64,000 nucleotides of DNA from Pseudomonas bubulae (lineage in GTDB: Bacteria; Pseudomonadota; Gammaproteobacteria; Pseudomonadales; Pseudomonadaceae): NCBI RefSeq assembly GCF_900618535.1, contig NZ_UYJA01000001.1:558001-622000 (forward strand), in the 5' to 3' direction. A model generated the notes under the pieces. It saw nothing but the letters and a program-made list of their open reading frames with translations. It made no database searches and was not told the origin of the DNA. The position numbers and the translations under genes were made by a program. Below are positions 1-7,906 of the stretch, in pieces (the first letter of the stretch is position 1; each line of letters starts with the position of its first letter).

Positions 1-1419
1 AAAGAAGCCCTCAACAGCGCGCATACCAGCTATGAACTGTTAATCGGCAACACCGCTGACAACCCTGTGCGACCGCAGGCACAGCGCACTCTGGGGGGGT
101 TGTCCGTGCAATATTACTGCCTGGCGCAGAGTGACGCCCCGTTACCGGCGGGCCAGGCCAGCTTTCAGGCGCTGACGGCCTTCAAAGAGTCGGCCGAACT
201 CGACGACCAGGCACTTGCCGCCTACGACGATGTACCTGCACTGCCCGGAGGAACCCCGTTCGACCTGGCCAGCACCCTCGTCCAGGAGCATTACCATCCC
301 ATGAGCCTGTTCCTGCCTGAGCCAACAGACACCCGCGCAGCGCCAGCCCTGTGGTCACTCAAACAGGGCTTTACCCGTTACACCGACGTGCATGGTTTCT
401 ACCGGGCCAATCAGTTGCGAGCCTCTGAAAGCCACTCAGCGACCACACTCACCCATGACCGTTACGGTTGCCATATCGCCGCAGTAACGGCCGTGGACGG
501 TTGCAGCACCCAAGCCGTCTATGACTACCGGTTAATGTTGCCCATCGAAATCACCGACCCCCAGGGGACTGTTCGGCAAGCGCGCTACGATGCATTCGGC
601 CAGTTGCAAGTAACCAGTGTTTACGGCCAGGAAAATGGCAAACCAACAGGGTTCGCCCCGCTGACGGACTACAGGCGCCCAGCCAATAACAGCCCCGCTT
701 TTGCCATCAACAACCCTCAAACAGCGCTGCTCGATGCTGCCAGCGCCTGCTTCCACGCCCCTTTCAACTGGATGGGCCACATCCCGGCAGCCCCCCCCGG
801 CACACAATGGGTAACGCAGGGATATCTGACTCCGGACGGATATATTCGTGCCAGCGGCCGCATGCGCCTGGCAACACTGGACATGAGCATCACGGCGAAT
901 CGCCAACTGAACGAACAGATCCTCCAGGCACGCCGCGAACCGGTCTATGCCGCTGTGCTGCAAGCCGATAACTACCCGTCGAGCGACGACAGCGTTAACC
1001 GGCAAATCCGGATCAGCCTGACGTTCACCGATGGCTTTGGACGTGAGCTGCAAACCAAGCAGAAAACCTCGGCGGGTGAAGCGTATGTGGTTGCCCCGTC
1101 GGGGCGACTGAGCCTTGACAGTGACGGCAAGCCCCTGCGTGCGTTCAGCGAACATCGCTGGCGGGTCAGCGGCAGGGTCGAATACAACAACAAGGGCCTG
1201 GCCATTCGAAACTATCGGCCTTACTTCGCCGATCACTATCGCTTTATCGATGATGAAGCCCGGCGCAAGGATGGCTACTGCGATCAGCTGTTGTATGACC
1301 CGTTGGGCCGTATGACGAGCAAGCTCAACGCCAGGGGGCATCTAAGCCGCCAGACCCATTGCACCTGGTACAGCATCAGCGAAGATGAAAACGACACCTG
1401 GGAGCCTGGTTCAAGCTGA
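1..1419 (+). CDS. Insecticidal Tc-toxin complex B component (TcdB/TcaC-type), C-terminal part, 5' end outside window
   Basis: The frame is open from base 1, so this is the last 472 codons of a longer gene; the GTG at 67 is internal. Segments match the middle/C-terminal half of TcB proteins: a YDYRLMLPIEITDPQG stretch, FDAFGQ-like RHS repeats, FTDGFGRELQTKQ, then a C-terminal block with RWRVSGRVEYNNKG and RPYFADHYRFI, ending near SEDENDTWE as TcB chains do. In Tc toxins, TcB and TcC together form a hollow RHS shell that delivers a cleaved effector through the TcA pore. A TcC gene usually follows TcB on the same strand; here none does. The next complete gene is an efflux operon, and only an opposite-strand TcC-like relic follows. 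Confidence 0.85.
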   Translation, partial: KEALNSAHTSYELLIGNTADNPVRPQAQRTLGGLSVQYYCLAQSDAPLPAGQASFQALTAFKESAELDDQALAAYDDVPALPGGTPFDLASTLVQEHYHPMSLFLPEPTDTRAAPALWSLKQGFTRYTDVHGFYRANQLRASESHSATTLTHDRYGCHIAAVTAVDGCSTQAVYDYRLMLPIEITDPQGTVRQARYDAFGQLQVTSVYGQENGKPTGFAPLTDYRRPANNSPAFAINNPQTALLDAASACFHAPFNWMGHIPAAPPGTQWVTQGYLTPDGYIRASGRMRLATLDMSITANRQLNEQILQARREPVYAAVLQADNYPSSDDSVNRQIRISLTFTDGFGRELQTKQKTSAGEAYVVAPSGRLSLDSDGKPLRAFSEHRWRVSGRVEYNNKGLAIRNYRPYFADHYRFIDDEARRKDGYCDQLLYDPLGRMTSKLNARGHLSRQTHCTWYSISEDENDTWEPGSS

Positions 1420-1492
1420 CCAACCACATCGCGATGCAAGCCCGGGCCCGGAGCACAATAGTCATCCTCCAGGCTTGCTCGCGAGGGCATCA

Positions 1493-1639
1493 TCAGTGCG
1501 GGTTACGCACCCCGACCACCCGGTAGCGCGGCCCGCCAAGGTGGCGAAACAGCTGCCGGTGGTATGCCACCGTGCGCACAGTTGAGCCCCGGGAATCGTA
1601 GGCCGTGAGTAAAGGTGTGAATCGATGAAGGGAAGACAT
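1493..1639 (-). pseudogene. Relic of a TcC/RHS-repeat protein N-terminus
   Basis: On the minus strand an ATG at 1639 opens a 48-codon frame beginning MSSLHRFTPLLTAYDSRG and continuing STVRTVAYHRQ. This matches the TcC/TccC N-terminal pattern TPxLxxxDxRGxxVRxVxYxR. Similarity stops after about 31 codons; the rest does not continue as RHS sequence and the frame ends at TGA beside half a REP element. I read it as the surviving start of a deleted or rearranged tccC-like gene. It faces the TcB gene, so it is not simply the normal downstream partner. The match rests on one motif recognised by eye. Confidence 0.5.
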
Positions 1640-1820
1640 GGATGCGTGACCTGACTGACACAAAGACGCACGCAGTCTAGGCAAGCAATCAGCGTGGCAG
1701 GTGGTACATATTGGTTATTATTACCCGTCGTGCAACACACCCTACGCTGGCAATAACACAGAATTTAATTGATAGTTTCCTAACAAAAAGCGCAGGCTAG
1801 AGAGCTTGGTAACGCTTTGT

Positions 1821-1844
1821 ATCATTCCGGATGATATTGATCTT
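1821..1844 (+). promoter_or_regulatory. Candidate LysR-type (MexT-like) box upstream of mexE
   Basis: ATCA-N5-GATGAT-N4-ATCTT resembles the reported MexT-associated pattern ATCA-N5-GTCGAT-N4-ACYAT, with 4/6 and 3/5 matches in the second and third blocks. It lies about 80 bp before mexE. No mexT-like gene is adjacent, so the assignment is tentative. Confidence 0.3.
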
Positions 1845-1920
1845 CGCTGGGTTCGATTCGTGCGCCAGCACTCGCGCCAGCATTATCCGCCCATCTCAAT
1901 AGATCGGCGGACTCCCCCTC

Positions 1921-3165
1921 ATGGAACAGTCACTTAAACATTTGCGCTTCCCACTTGCGGCCCTGGCCATTGTGGTGATGAGCGCATGCGGCAAAACTCC
2001 CCAAGCGACTGCTCCGGCTCCTGCTGCAAAAGTCAGTGTGGCCAAGGTGCTTGAACAGCCGGTCAACGAATGGGATGAATTCACCGGTCGCCTGGAAGCT
2101 CCAGAGACTGTAGAAATTCGTCCACGCGTGTCGGGCCAGATTGATCAGGTCGCCTTTACCGAGGGCGCCCTGGTGAAAAAGGGCGACTTGCTGTTCCAGA
2201 TCGACCCGCGCCCGTTCCAGGCCACCGTGCGTCAGCTTGAAGCCCAGGTGCAACAGGCCCGCGCCAATGCCAGCCGTACCGACAACGAAGCCCAGCGCGG
2301 CGAACGTCTGCGCCAGAGCAATGCCATTTCGGCAGAGCTGGCCGACTCGCGCACCACCGCTGCCCAGCAAGCCCGTGCCGGCGTCGCGGCCATCCAGGCA
2401 GAACTGGACCTGGCCAAACTCAACCTGAGCTTTACCCGCGTCACTGCACCGATCAGTGGCCGCGTCAGCCGTGCCGAAATCACTGCGGGCAACATCGTCA
2501 CCGCCGATGTCACGCCGCTGACCAGCCTGGTGTCCACTGACAAGGTGTACGCCTACTTCGACGCTGACGAGCGTGTGTTCCTCAAGTACAACCAGCTTGC
2601 CCGTCAGGGTCAACGCGGCCAGACCACACCGGTGTACCTGGGCCTGTCCAACGAAGACGGCAACCCGCATCTGGGCCAGATGAACTTCGTCGACAACCGG
2701 GTCAACCCGCAAACCGGCACCATCCGTGGCCGCGCCGTGTTCGACAACGCCGACGGCAGCTTTACCCCCGGCCTGTATGCACGCCTGAAACTGGTCGGTA
2801 GCGCCACCTACTCCGCCGTGTTGATCAATGAAGAAGCCGTGGGCACCGACCTGGGCAAGAAATTCGTGCTGGTGATGGACGCCGACAACAAGTCGACCTA
2901 CCGCGCCGTGGACCTGGGCCCGAAAATCGAAGGCCTGCGCATTGTTCGCAGCGGTTTGAACAAGGGCGACACCATTATCGTCAAGGGCCTGCAGAAAGTG
3001 CGCCCCGGCTCGCCGGTAACGCCTGAAGTGATCCCGATGGCCAACGAACAGACCCTCGCCGCCCTGGCACAACAACGACAAGCCCTGGAAGCCAGCAACC
3101 TGCCACAAATCAAGCCCGCCACTGGCGCGCCGAAGTTGGCCAGCATCGCGACTCCTCGCGGTTAA
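1921..3165 (+). CDS. mexE: RND efflux periplasmic adaptor MexE
   Basis: A 414-residue membrane-fusion protein linking the inner-membrane pump MexF to the outer-membrane channel OprN. The N-terminus MEQSLKHLRFPLA and overall length match MexE of P. aeruginosa as I recall it. A lipoprotein signal ends at VMSAC (Cys23). It is followed by a biotinyl-lipoyl-like segment (IRPRVSGQIDQVAFTEG, about 67-85), an alpha-helical hairpin (about 100-165) and beta-barrel and membrane-proximal regions. The start fits the family N-terminus although no strong Shine-Dalgarno is visible. mexF follows 15 bp downstream. In P. aeruginosa this operon exports chloramphenicol, fluoroquinolones and quorum-signal precursors. 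Confidence 0.93.
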   Translation: MEQSLKHLRFPLAALAIVVMSACGKTPQATAPAPAAKVSVAKVLEQPVNEWDEFTGRLEAPETVEIRPRVSGQIDQVAFTEGALVKKGDLLFQIDPRPFQATVRQLEAQVQQARANASRTDNEAQRGERLRQSNAISAELADSRTTAAQQARAGVAAIQAELDLAKLNLSFTRVTAPISGRVSRAEITAGNIVTADVTPLTSLVSTDKVYAYFDADERVFLKYNQLARQGQRGQTTPVYLGLSNEDGNPHLGQMNFVDNRVNPQTGTIRGRAVFDNADGSFTPGLYARLKLVGSATYSAVLINEEAVGTDLGKKFVLVMDADNKSTYRAVDLGPKIEGLRIVRSGLNKGDTIIVKGLQKVRPGSPVTPEVIPMANEQTLAALAQQRQALEASNLPQIKPATGAPKLASIATPRG

Positions 3166-3180
3166 GGGACGATAACTCCG

Positions 3181-6100
3181 ATGAATTTTTCCCAGTTCTT
3201 TATTCAGCGGCCGATTTTCGCCGCTGTGCTTTCCTTGCTTATCCTGATTGCGGGCGGCATTTCGCTGTTCCAGTTACCGATCAGCGAATACCCTGAAGTG
3301 GTTCCGCCTACCGTTGTGGTGCGCGCCAACTTCCCCGGTGCCAACCCCAAGGTGATCGGTGACACCGTGGCCGCACCACTGGAGCAGGCCATCACCGGTG
3401 TCGAGAACATGCTGTATATGTCTTCGCAGTCCACCGCTGACGGCAAGATCACCCTGACCATCACCTTTGCCCTGGGTACAGACCTGGACAACGCCCAGGT
3501 GCAGGTGCAAAACCGGGTGACCCGCACCCAGCCCAAACTGCCGGAAGAAGTGACGCGCATCGGCATCACGGTGGACAAAGCCTCGCCAGACCTGACCATG
3601 GTTGTGCACTTGACCTCGCCGGACAAGCGCTACGACATGCTCTACCTGTCCAACTACGCCATCCTCAATATCAAGGATGAGCTGGCGCGCCTCAACGGTA
3701 TTGGCGATGTGCAGATGTTCGGCATGGGCGATTACTCGCTGCGGGTATGGCTCGATCCAAACAAAACTGCCTCGCGCAACCTGACAGCCACTGATGTAGT
3801 GACCGCCATTCGCGAGCAAAACCGCCAGGTGGCTGCCGGTGCCCTCGGTGCCCCGCCCGCCCCCAATGCCACCAGCTTCCAGCTGTCGGTCAACACCCAG
3901 GGCCGCCTGGTCACTGAGGAGGAGTTCGAGAACATCATCATCCGCTCCGGTGATGATGGCCAGATCACCCGCCTCAAGGACATTGCCCGGGTTGAGCTGG
4001 GCTCCAGCCAGTACGCCTTGCGTTCCTTGCTGAACAACCAGCCGGCGGTAGCGATCCCGATCTTCCAGCGTCCGGGTTCCAACGCCATCCAGATCTCCAA
4101 TGACGTTCGCGCCAAGATGGCCGAGCTGAAAAAGAACTTCCCGGAGGGCATGGATTTCGACATCGTTTACGACCCGACCATCTTTGTTCGTGGTTCGATT
4201 GAAGCGGTAGTCCACACCCTGTTTGAAGCCCTGATCCTGGTAGTACTGGTTGTAATTCTGTTCCTGCAAACCTGGCGCGCTTCGATTATCCCGCTGGTCG
4301 CTGTGCCCGTATCGCTGATCGGTACGTTTGCAGTGATGCATATGTTTGGCTTCTCGCTCAACGCTTTGTCCCTGTTCGGACTGGTGCTGGCCATCGGTAT
4401 CGTGGTGGACGATGCGATTGTGGTGGTGGAGAACGTCGAGCGAAATATCGAGCTGGGGCTTAACCCCGTCGATGCAACCAAGCGGGCCATGCGCGAAGTA
4501 ACCGGACCGATCATTGCCACCGCGCTGGTACTGTGTGCGGTGTTTATCCCGGCCGCATTTATTTCGGGCCTGACCGGCCAGTTTTACAAGCAATTTGCCC
4601 TGACCATTGCCATTTCGACGGTGATCTCGGCTTTCAACTCGCTGACTCTGTCCCCTGCACTGGCAGCAGTATTGCTTAAAGGCCATCATGCGCCGAAAGA
4701 CCGCTTCACTCGTCTGCTGGACCGTATGTTCGGTGGCTGGTTGTTCGGCCCGTTCAACCGCTTCTTCGTCAAGGCCAGTAACGGTTATGTCGGTACCGTG
4801 CGGCGGATCATCCGTGGCAGCGGCATCGCCATGCTGGTTTACGCAGGTTTGATGGTGCTGACCTGGGCTGGCTTTGCCCACACGCCCACCGGTTTTGTAC
4901 CACCGCAAGACAAGCAATACCTGGTGGCCTTCGCCCAACTGCCGGACGCCGCGAGCCTGGACCGCACAGAAGCGGTAATAAAACGCATGTCCGAAATTGC
5001 TCTCAAGCAACCTGGCGTTGCCAACTCGGTGGCTTTCCCCGGCCTGTCGATCAACGGCTTTACCAACAGCCCGAACAGCGGCATCGTGTTCACCCCGCTC
5101 AAGCCGTTTGATGAACGCAAGGACCCAAGTCAGTCGGCAGCGGCGATTGCCGCCGCGTTGAACGCACAGTTTGCCGACATTCAGGACGCCTATATCGCCA
5201 TCTTCCCGCCGCCGCCGGTACAGGGGTTGGGCACCATTGGCGGTTTCCGCCTGCAAGTCGAAGACCGCAGTGGTCTGGGCTATGACGAGCTGTACAAAGA
5301 AGTGCAGAACGTGATTGCCAAGAGCCATAACGTGCCGGAACTGGCCGGGTTGTTCACCAGCTATCAGGTCAACGTGCCGCAAGTCGATGCCGCTATCGAC
5401 CGCGAAAAGGCCAAGACCCACGGCGTTGCCATCAGCGACATCTTCGATACCCTGCAGATCTACCTGGGTTCGCTGTATGCCAACGATTTCAACCGCTTCG
5501 GTCGGACTTATCAGGTGAATGTGCAGGCCGAGCAGCAGTTCCGTCTCGAACCCGAGCAGATCGGCCAGCTGAAGGTGCGTAACAACAAGGGCGAAATGAT
5601 CCCGCTGGCGACCTTTATCAAGGTCAGCGACACCGCAGGTCCTGACCGCGTGATGCACTACAACGGCTTTGTCACCGCTGAAATCAACGGCGGCGCAGCA
5701 CCGGGTTACAGCTCGGGCCAGGCCGAGGCGGCGATGGAAAAACTGCTCAAGGAAGAACTGCCCAACGGCATGACCTACGAATGGACTGAGCTGACCTATC
5801 AGCAAATCCTCTCAGGCAATACCGCGTTGTTCGTGTTCCCGCTCTGTGTACTGCTGGCATTCCTGGTACTGGCTGCCCAGTACGAAAGCTGGAGCCTGCC
5901 ATTGGCGGTGATCCTGATCGTGCCCATGACCCTGCTTTCAGCCATTACCGGGGTGATTATCTCGGGGGGTGACAACAACATCTTCACCCAGATCGGCCTG
6001 ATCGTACTGGTGGGGCTGGCGTGCAAGAACGCGATTCTGATCGTCGAGTTTGCCAAGGACAAACAGGAAGAAGGCCTCGACCCGCTGGCAGCGGTGCTGG

Positions 6101-6360
6101 AAGCCTGCCGTCTGCGTCTGCGGCCGATTCTGATGACCTCCTTCGCCTTCATCATGGGTGTGGTGCCTCTGGTGCTGTCCAGCGGTGCCGGTGCAGAGAT
6201 GCGCCATGCGATGGGTGTTGCGGTGTTCTCCGGGATGCTCGGGGTGACCTTCTTCGGCCTGCTGCTGACGCCGGTGTTCTATGTATTGATTCGCCGTTAT
6301 GTAGAGCGCAGTGAAGCGCGCAAAGCGGCCAAGCACCTCACGTTGGAGTCGCAACAATGA
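3181..6360 (+). CDS. mexF: RND efflux transporter MexF
   Basis: A 1059-residue inner-membrane proton/drug antiporter of the hydrophobe/amphiphile efflux family (MexF is about 1062 residues). It begins MNFSQFFIQRPIFAAVLSLL, typical of HAE-1 pumps. The paired proton-relay aspartates in TM4 are Asp410-Asp411 within GIVVDDAIVVVENVE. Two large periplasmic loops and the repeated 6+6 TM layout are present, and the C-terminal half carries NAILIVEFAKD and GVVPLVLSSGAGAEMR. Its stop overlaps the next start (ATGA at 6357-6360), so expression with oprN is probably coupled. Confidence 0.95.
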   Translation: MNFSQFFIQRPIFAAVLSLLILIAGGISLFQLPISEYPEVVPPTVVVRANFPGANPKVIGDTVAAPLEQAITGVENMLYMSSQSTADGKITLTITFALGTDLDNAQVQVQNRVTRTQPKLPEEVTRIGITVDKASPDLTMVVHLTSPDKRYDMLYLSNYAILNIKDELARLNGIGDVQMFGMGDYSLRVWLDPNKTASRNLTATDVVTAIREQNRQVAAGALGAPPAPNATSFQLSVNTQGRLVTEEEFENIIIRSGDDGQITRLKDIARVELGSSQYALRSLLNNQPAVAIPIFQRPGSNAIQISNDVRAKMAELKKNFPEGMDFDIVYDPTIFVRGSIEAVVHTLFEALILVVLVVILFLQTWRASIIPLVAVPVSLIGTFAVMHMFGFSLNALSLFGLVLAIGIVVDDAIVVVENVERNIELGLNPVDATKRAMREVTGPIIATALVLCAVFIPAAFISGLTGQFYKQFALTIAISTVISAFNSLTLSPALAAVLLKGHHAPKDRFTRLLDRMFGGWLFGPFNRFFVKASNGYVGTVRRIIRGSGIAMLVYAGLMVLTWAGFAHTPTGFVPPQDKQYLVAFAQLPDAASLDRTEAVIKRMSEIALKQPGVANSVAFPGLSINGFTNSPNSGIVFTPLKPFDERKDPSQSAAAIAAALNAQFADIQDAYIAIFPPPPVQGLGTIGGFRLQVEDRSGLGYDELYKEVQNVIAKSHNVPELAGLFTSYQVNVPQVDAAIDREKAKTHGVAISDIFDTLQIYLGSLYANDFNRFGRTYQVNVQAEQQFRLEPEQIGQLKVRNNKGEMIPLATFIKVSDTAGPDRVMHYNGFVTAEINGGAAPGYSSGQAEAAMEKLLKEELPNGMTYEWTELTYQQILSGNTALFVFPLCVLLAFLVLAAQYESWSLPLAVILIVPMTLLSAITGVIISGGDNNIFTQIGLIVLVGLACKNAILIVEFAKDKQEEGLDPLAAVLEACRLRLRPILMTSFAFIMGVVPLVLSSGAGAEMRHAMGVAVFSGMLGVTFFGLLLTPVFYVLIRRYVERSEARKAAKHLTLESQQ

Positions 6361-7766
6361 GCGTGAAAGTTTTTCTGCCGAGCCTGTTGGTGCTGGCCCT
6401 GAGCGCTTGCGCCGTGGGCCCGGACTACACGACCCCGGCCACGGCCCCGGCACAGATCAGTGCCGACAACCTCAAGGGCTTTGATCGGGCACATTTTGAA
6501 GGGATCTGGTGGCAACAGTTTGACGATCCGACCCTCAACCAGCTGGTGACCCAGTCTCTGGCCGGCAACCGCGAGCTGCGCGTGGCATTTGCCCGCCTAC
6601 GGGCGGCCCGGGCGATTCGCGATGATGTCAGCAACGACATCATGCCGACCATCACCAGCCGCGCCAGCAGCGATGTGGGCAAGGGCCAGATTCCGGGCAC
6701 CACCGAGAAGCGCGTCAACAGTGAGCGCTACGACCTGGGCCTGGACATGGCCTGGGAAATCGACTTGTTTGGCCGTATCCAGCGCGAGCTGGAGGCCAGC
6801 GATGCCGACGAGCAGGCGGCTGCGGCCGATCTGTATCAACTGCAAGTGACCATGATTGCCGAACTGGTGGATGCCTATGGTGAACTACGGGGTGCACAGC
6901 TGCGCGAGCGCATCGCCCTGGACAACCTGAAAAACCAGCAGGACTCCAAGGCCATCACTGAAAGCCTGCGTGACGCCGGAGTTGGCGATCAGCTGGACGT
7001 GGTGCGCGCTGACGCCCGCCTTGCCTCGGTTGAAGCCAGCGTGCCGCAATTGCAGGCCGAGCAGGTGCGCGAGCGCAATCGTATCGCCACCTTGCTGGGC
7101 CAGCGACCTGAGCAATTGAGCGTGGATCTGAGCCCCAAACAGCTACCGGCCATTGCCAAGGCGCTGAATATCGGCAATCCCGGCGACCTGCTGCAACGAC
7201 GCCCGGACATCATGAGTGCCGAGCGCAAGCTGGCAGCGGCGACGGCCCGTATCGGCGTGGCCAAGGCCGACCTGTTCCCGCGGGTCAGCCTTAGCGGTTT
7301 CCTCGGTTTTACTGCCGGGCGTGGCTCGCAAATCGGTTCAGCAGCAGCCAATGCCTGGGCACTGGGCCCACGCATTACCTGGCCTGCATTTGACCTGGGC
7401 AGCGTGCGGGCACGACTGCGCGGTGCCGATGCAGAGGCCGATGGCGCCCTGGCCAGTTACGAGCAGCAAGTACTGCTGGCGCTGGAAGAGTCGGAAAACG
7501 CCTTCAGTGACTACGGCAAACGCCAACAGCGCTTGCTGTCGTTAATACGTCAAAGTGAGTCAAGTCGTACAGCAGCTGACCTCGCAGCCATTCGCTATCG
7601 CGAAGGCACGGTGGACTTTCTGGTGCTGCTCGATGCCCAGCGCGAGCGTCTTGCGGCAGAAGACAGCCAGGCCCAGGCCGAGGTTGAGTTGTATCGCGGC
7701 GTAGTGGCTATTTACAAAGCATTGGGCGGCGGCTGGCAAGCCGAGACTGTCGCCAGCGCGCACTGA
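6357..7766 (+). CDS. oprN: Outer-membrane efflux channel OprN
   Basis: A 469-residue outer-membrane factor of the TolC/OprM family that forms the exit duct of MexEF-OprN. A lipoprotein signal ends at LSACAVGPDY (Cys18, then the AVGPDY family signature). Two outer-membrane-efflux repeats follow, with LLQRRPDIMSAERKLAAATARIG at about residues 280-300 as the second-repeat hallmark. It overlaps mexF by 4 bp and closes the operon, being followed within 15 bp by two terminators. Order and lengths match mexEF-oprN, but the activator gene mexT is not next to it. Confidence 0.92.
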   Translation: MSVKVFLPSLLVLALSACAVGPDYTTPATAPAQISADNLKGFDRAHFEGIWWQQFDDPTLNQLVTQSLAGNRELRVAFARLRAARAIRDDVSNDIMPTITSRASSDVGKGQIPGTTEKRVNSERYDLGLDMAWEIDLFGRIQRELEASDADEQAAAADLYQLQVTMIAELVDAYGELRGAQLRERIALDNLKNQQDSKAITESLRDAGVGDQLDVVRADARLASVEASVPQLQAEQVRERNRIATLLGQRPEQLSVDLSPKQLPAIAKALNIGNPGDLLQRRPDIMSAERKLAAATARIGVAKADLFPRVSLSGFLGFTAGRGSQIGSAAANAWALGPRITWPAFDLGSVRARLRGADAEADGALASYEQQVLLALEESENAFSDYGKRQQRLLSLIRQSESSRTAADLAAIRYREGTVDFLVLLDAQRERLAAEDSQAQAEVELYRGVVAIYKALGGGWQAETVASAH

Positions 7767-7780
7767 TTCAACGAGCTCCT

Positions 7781-7807
7781 TTGGTTGGCCGCAACCAACC
7801 ATTTTTT
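7781..7807 (+). terminator. Rho-independent terminator 1 after oprN
   Basis: Stem TTGGTTG / CAACCAA with loop GCCG, then CCA and six T. It lies 14 bp after the oprN stop. Confidence 0.7.
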
Positions 7808-7808
7808 G

Positions 7809-7842
7809 GCCCCGCGTACATTCGGTCGCGGGGCTTTTTTTT
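7809..7842 (+). terminator. Rho-independent terminator 2 after oprN
   Basis: Perfect 8-bp stem GCCCCGCG / CGCGGGGC with a 10-nt loop, then eight T. It forms a tandem terminator with the preceding hairpin. Confidence 0.85.
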
Positions 7843-7906
7843 GCTTCGCTGAAGCCCGGCAAACACACAAACACGAACGCTGTTTTGAGGTAAGGAGTGC
7901 TTGCCC

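Larger units (their letters stand above)
1420..1920. other. 501-bp non-coding stretch between the Tc gene and mexE
   Basis: It holds the TcC-like relic (1493-1639, minus), half of a REP element around 1471-1491 (GCTTGCTCGCGAGGGC), and an AT-richer promoter-like part from about 1700 with a candidate LysR-type box before mexE. No complete gene is visible on either strand. Confidence 0.6.

Noticed and set aside
3274..5805. Long minus-strand open frame opposite mexF
   Set aside because: It is a shadow of the GC-rich mexF codons; composition is Gly/His/Arg/Gln-rich with no recognisable domain.
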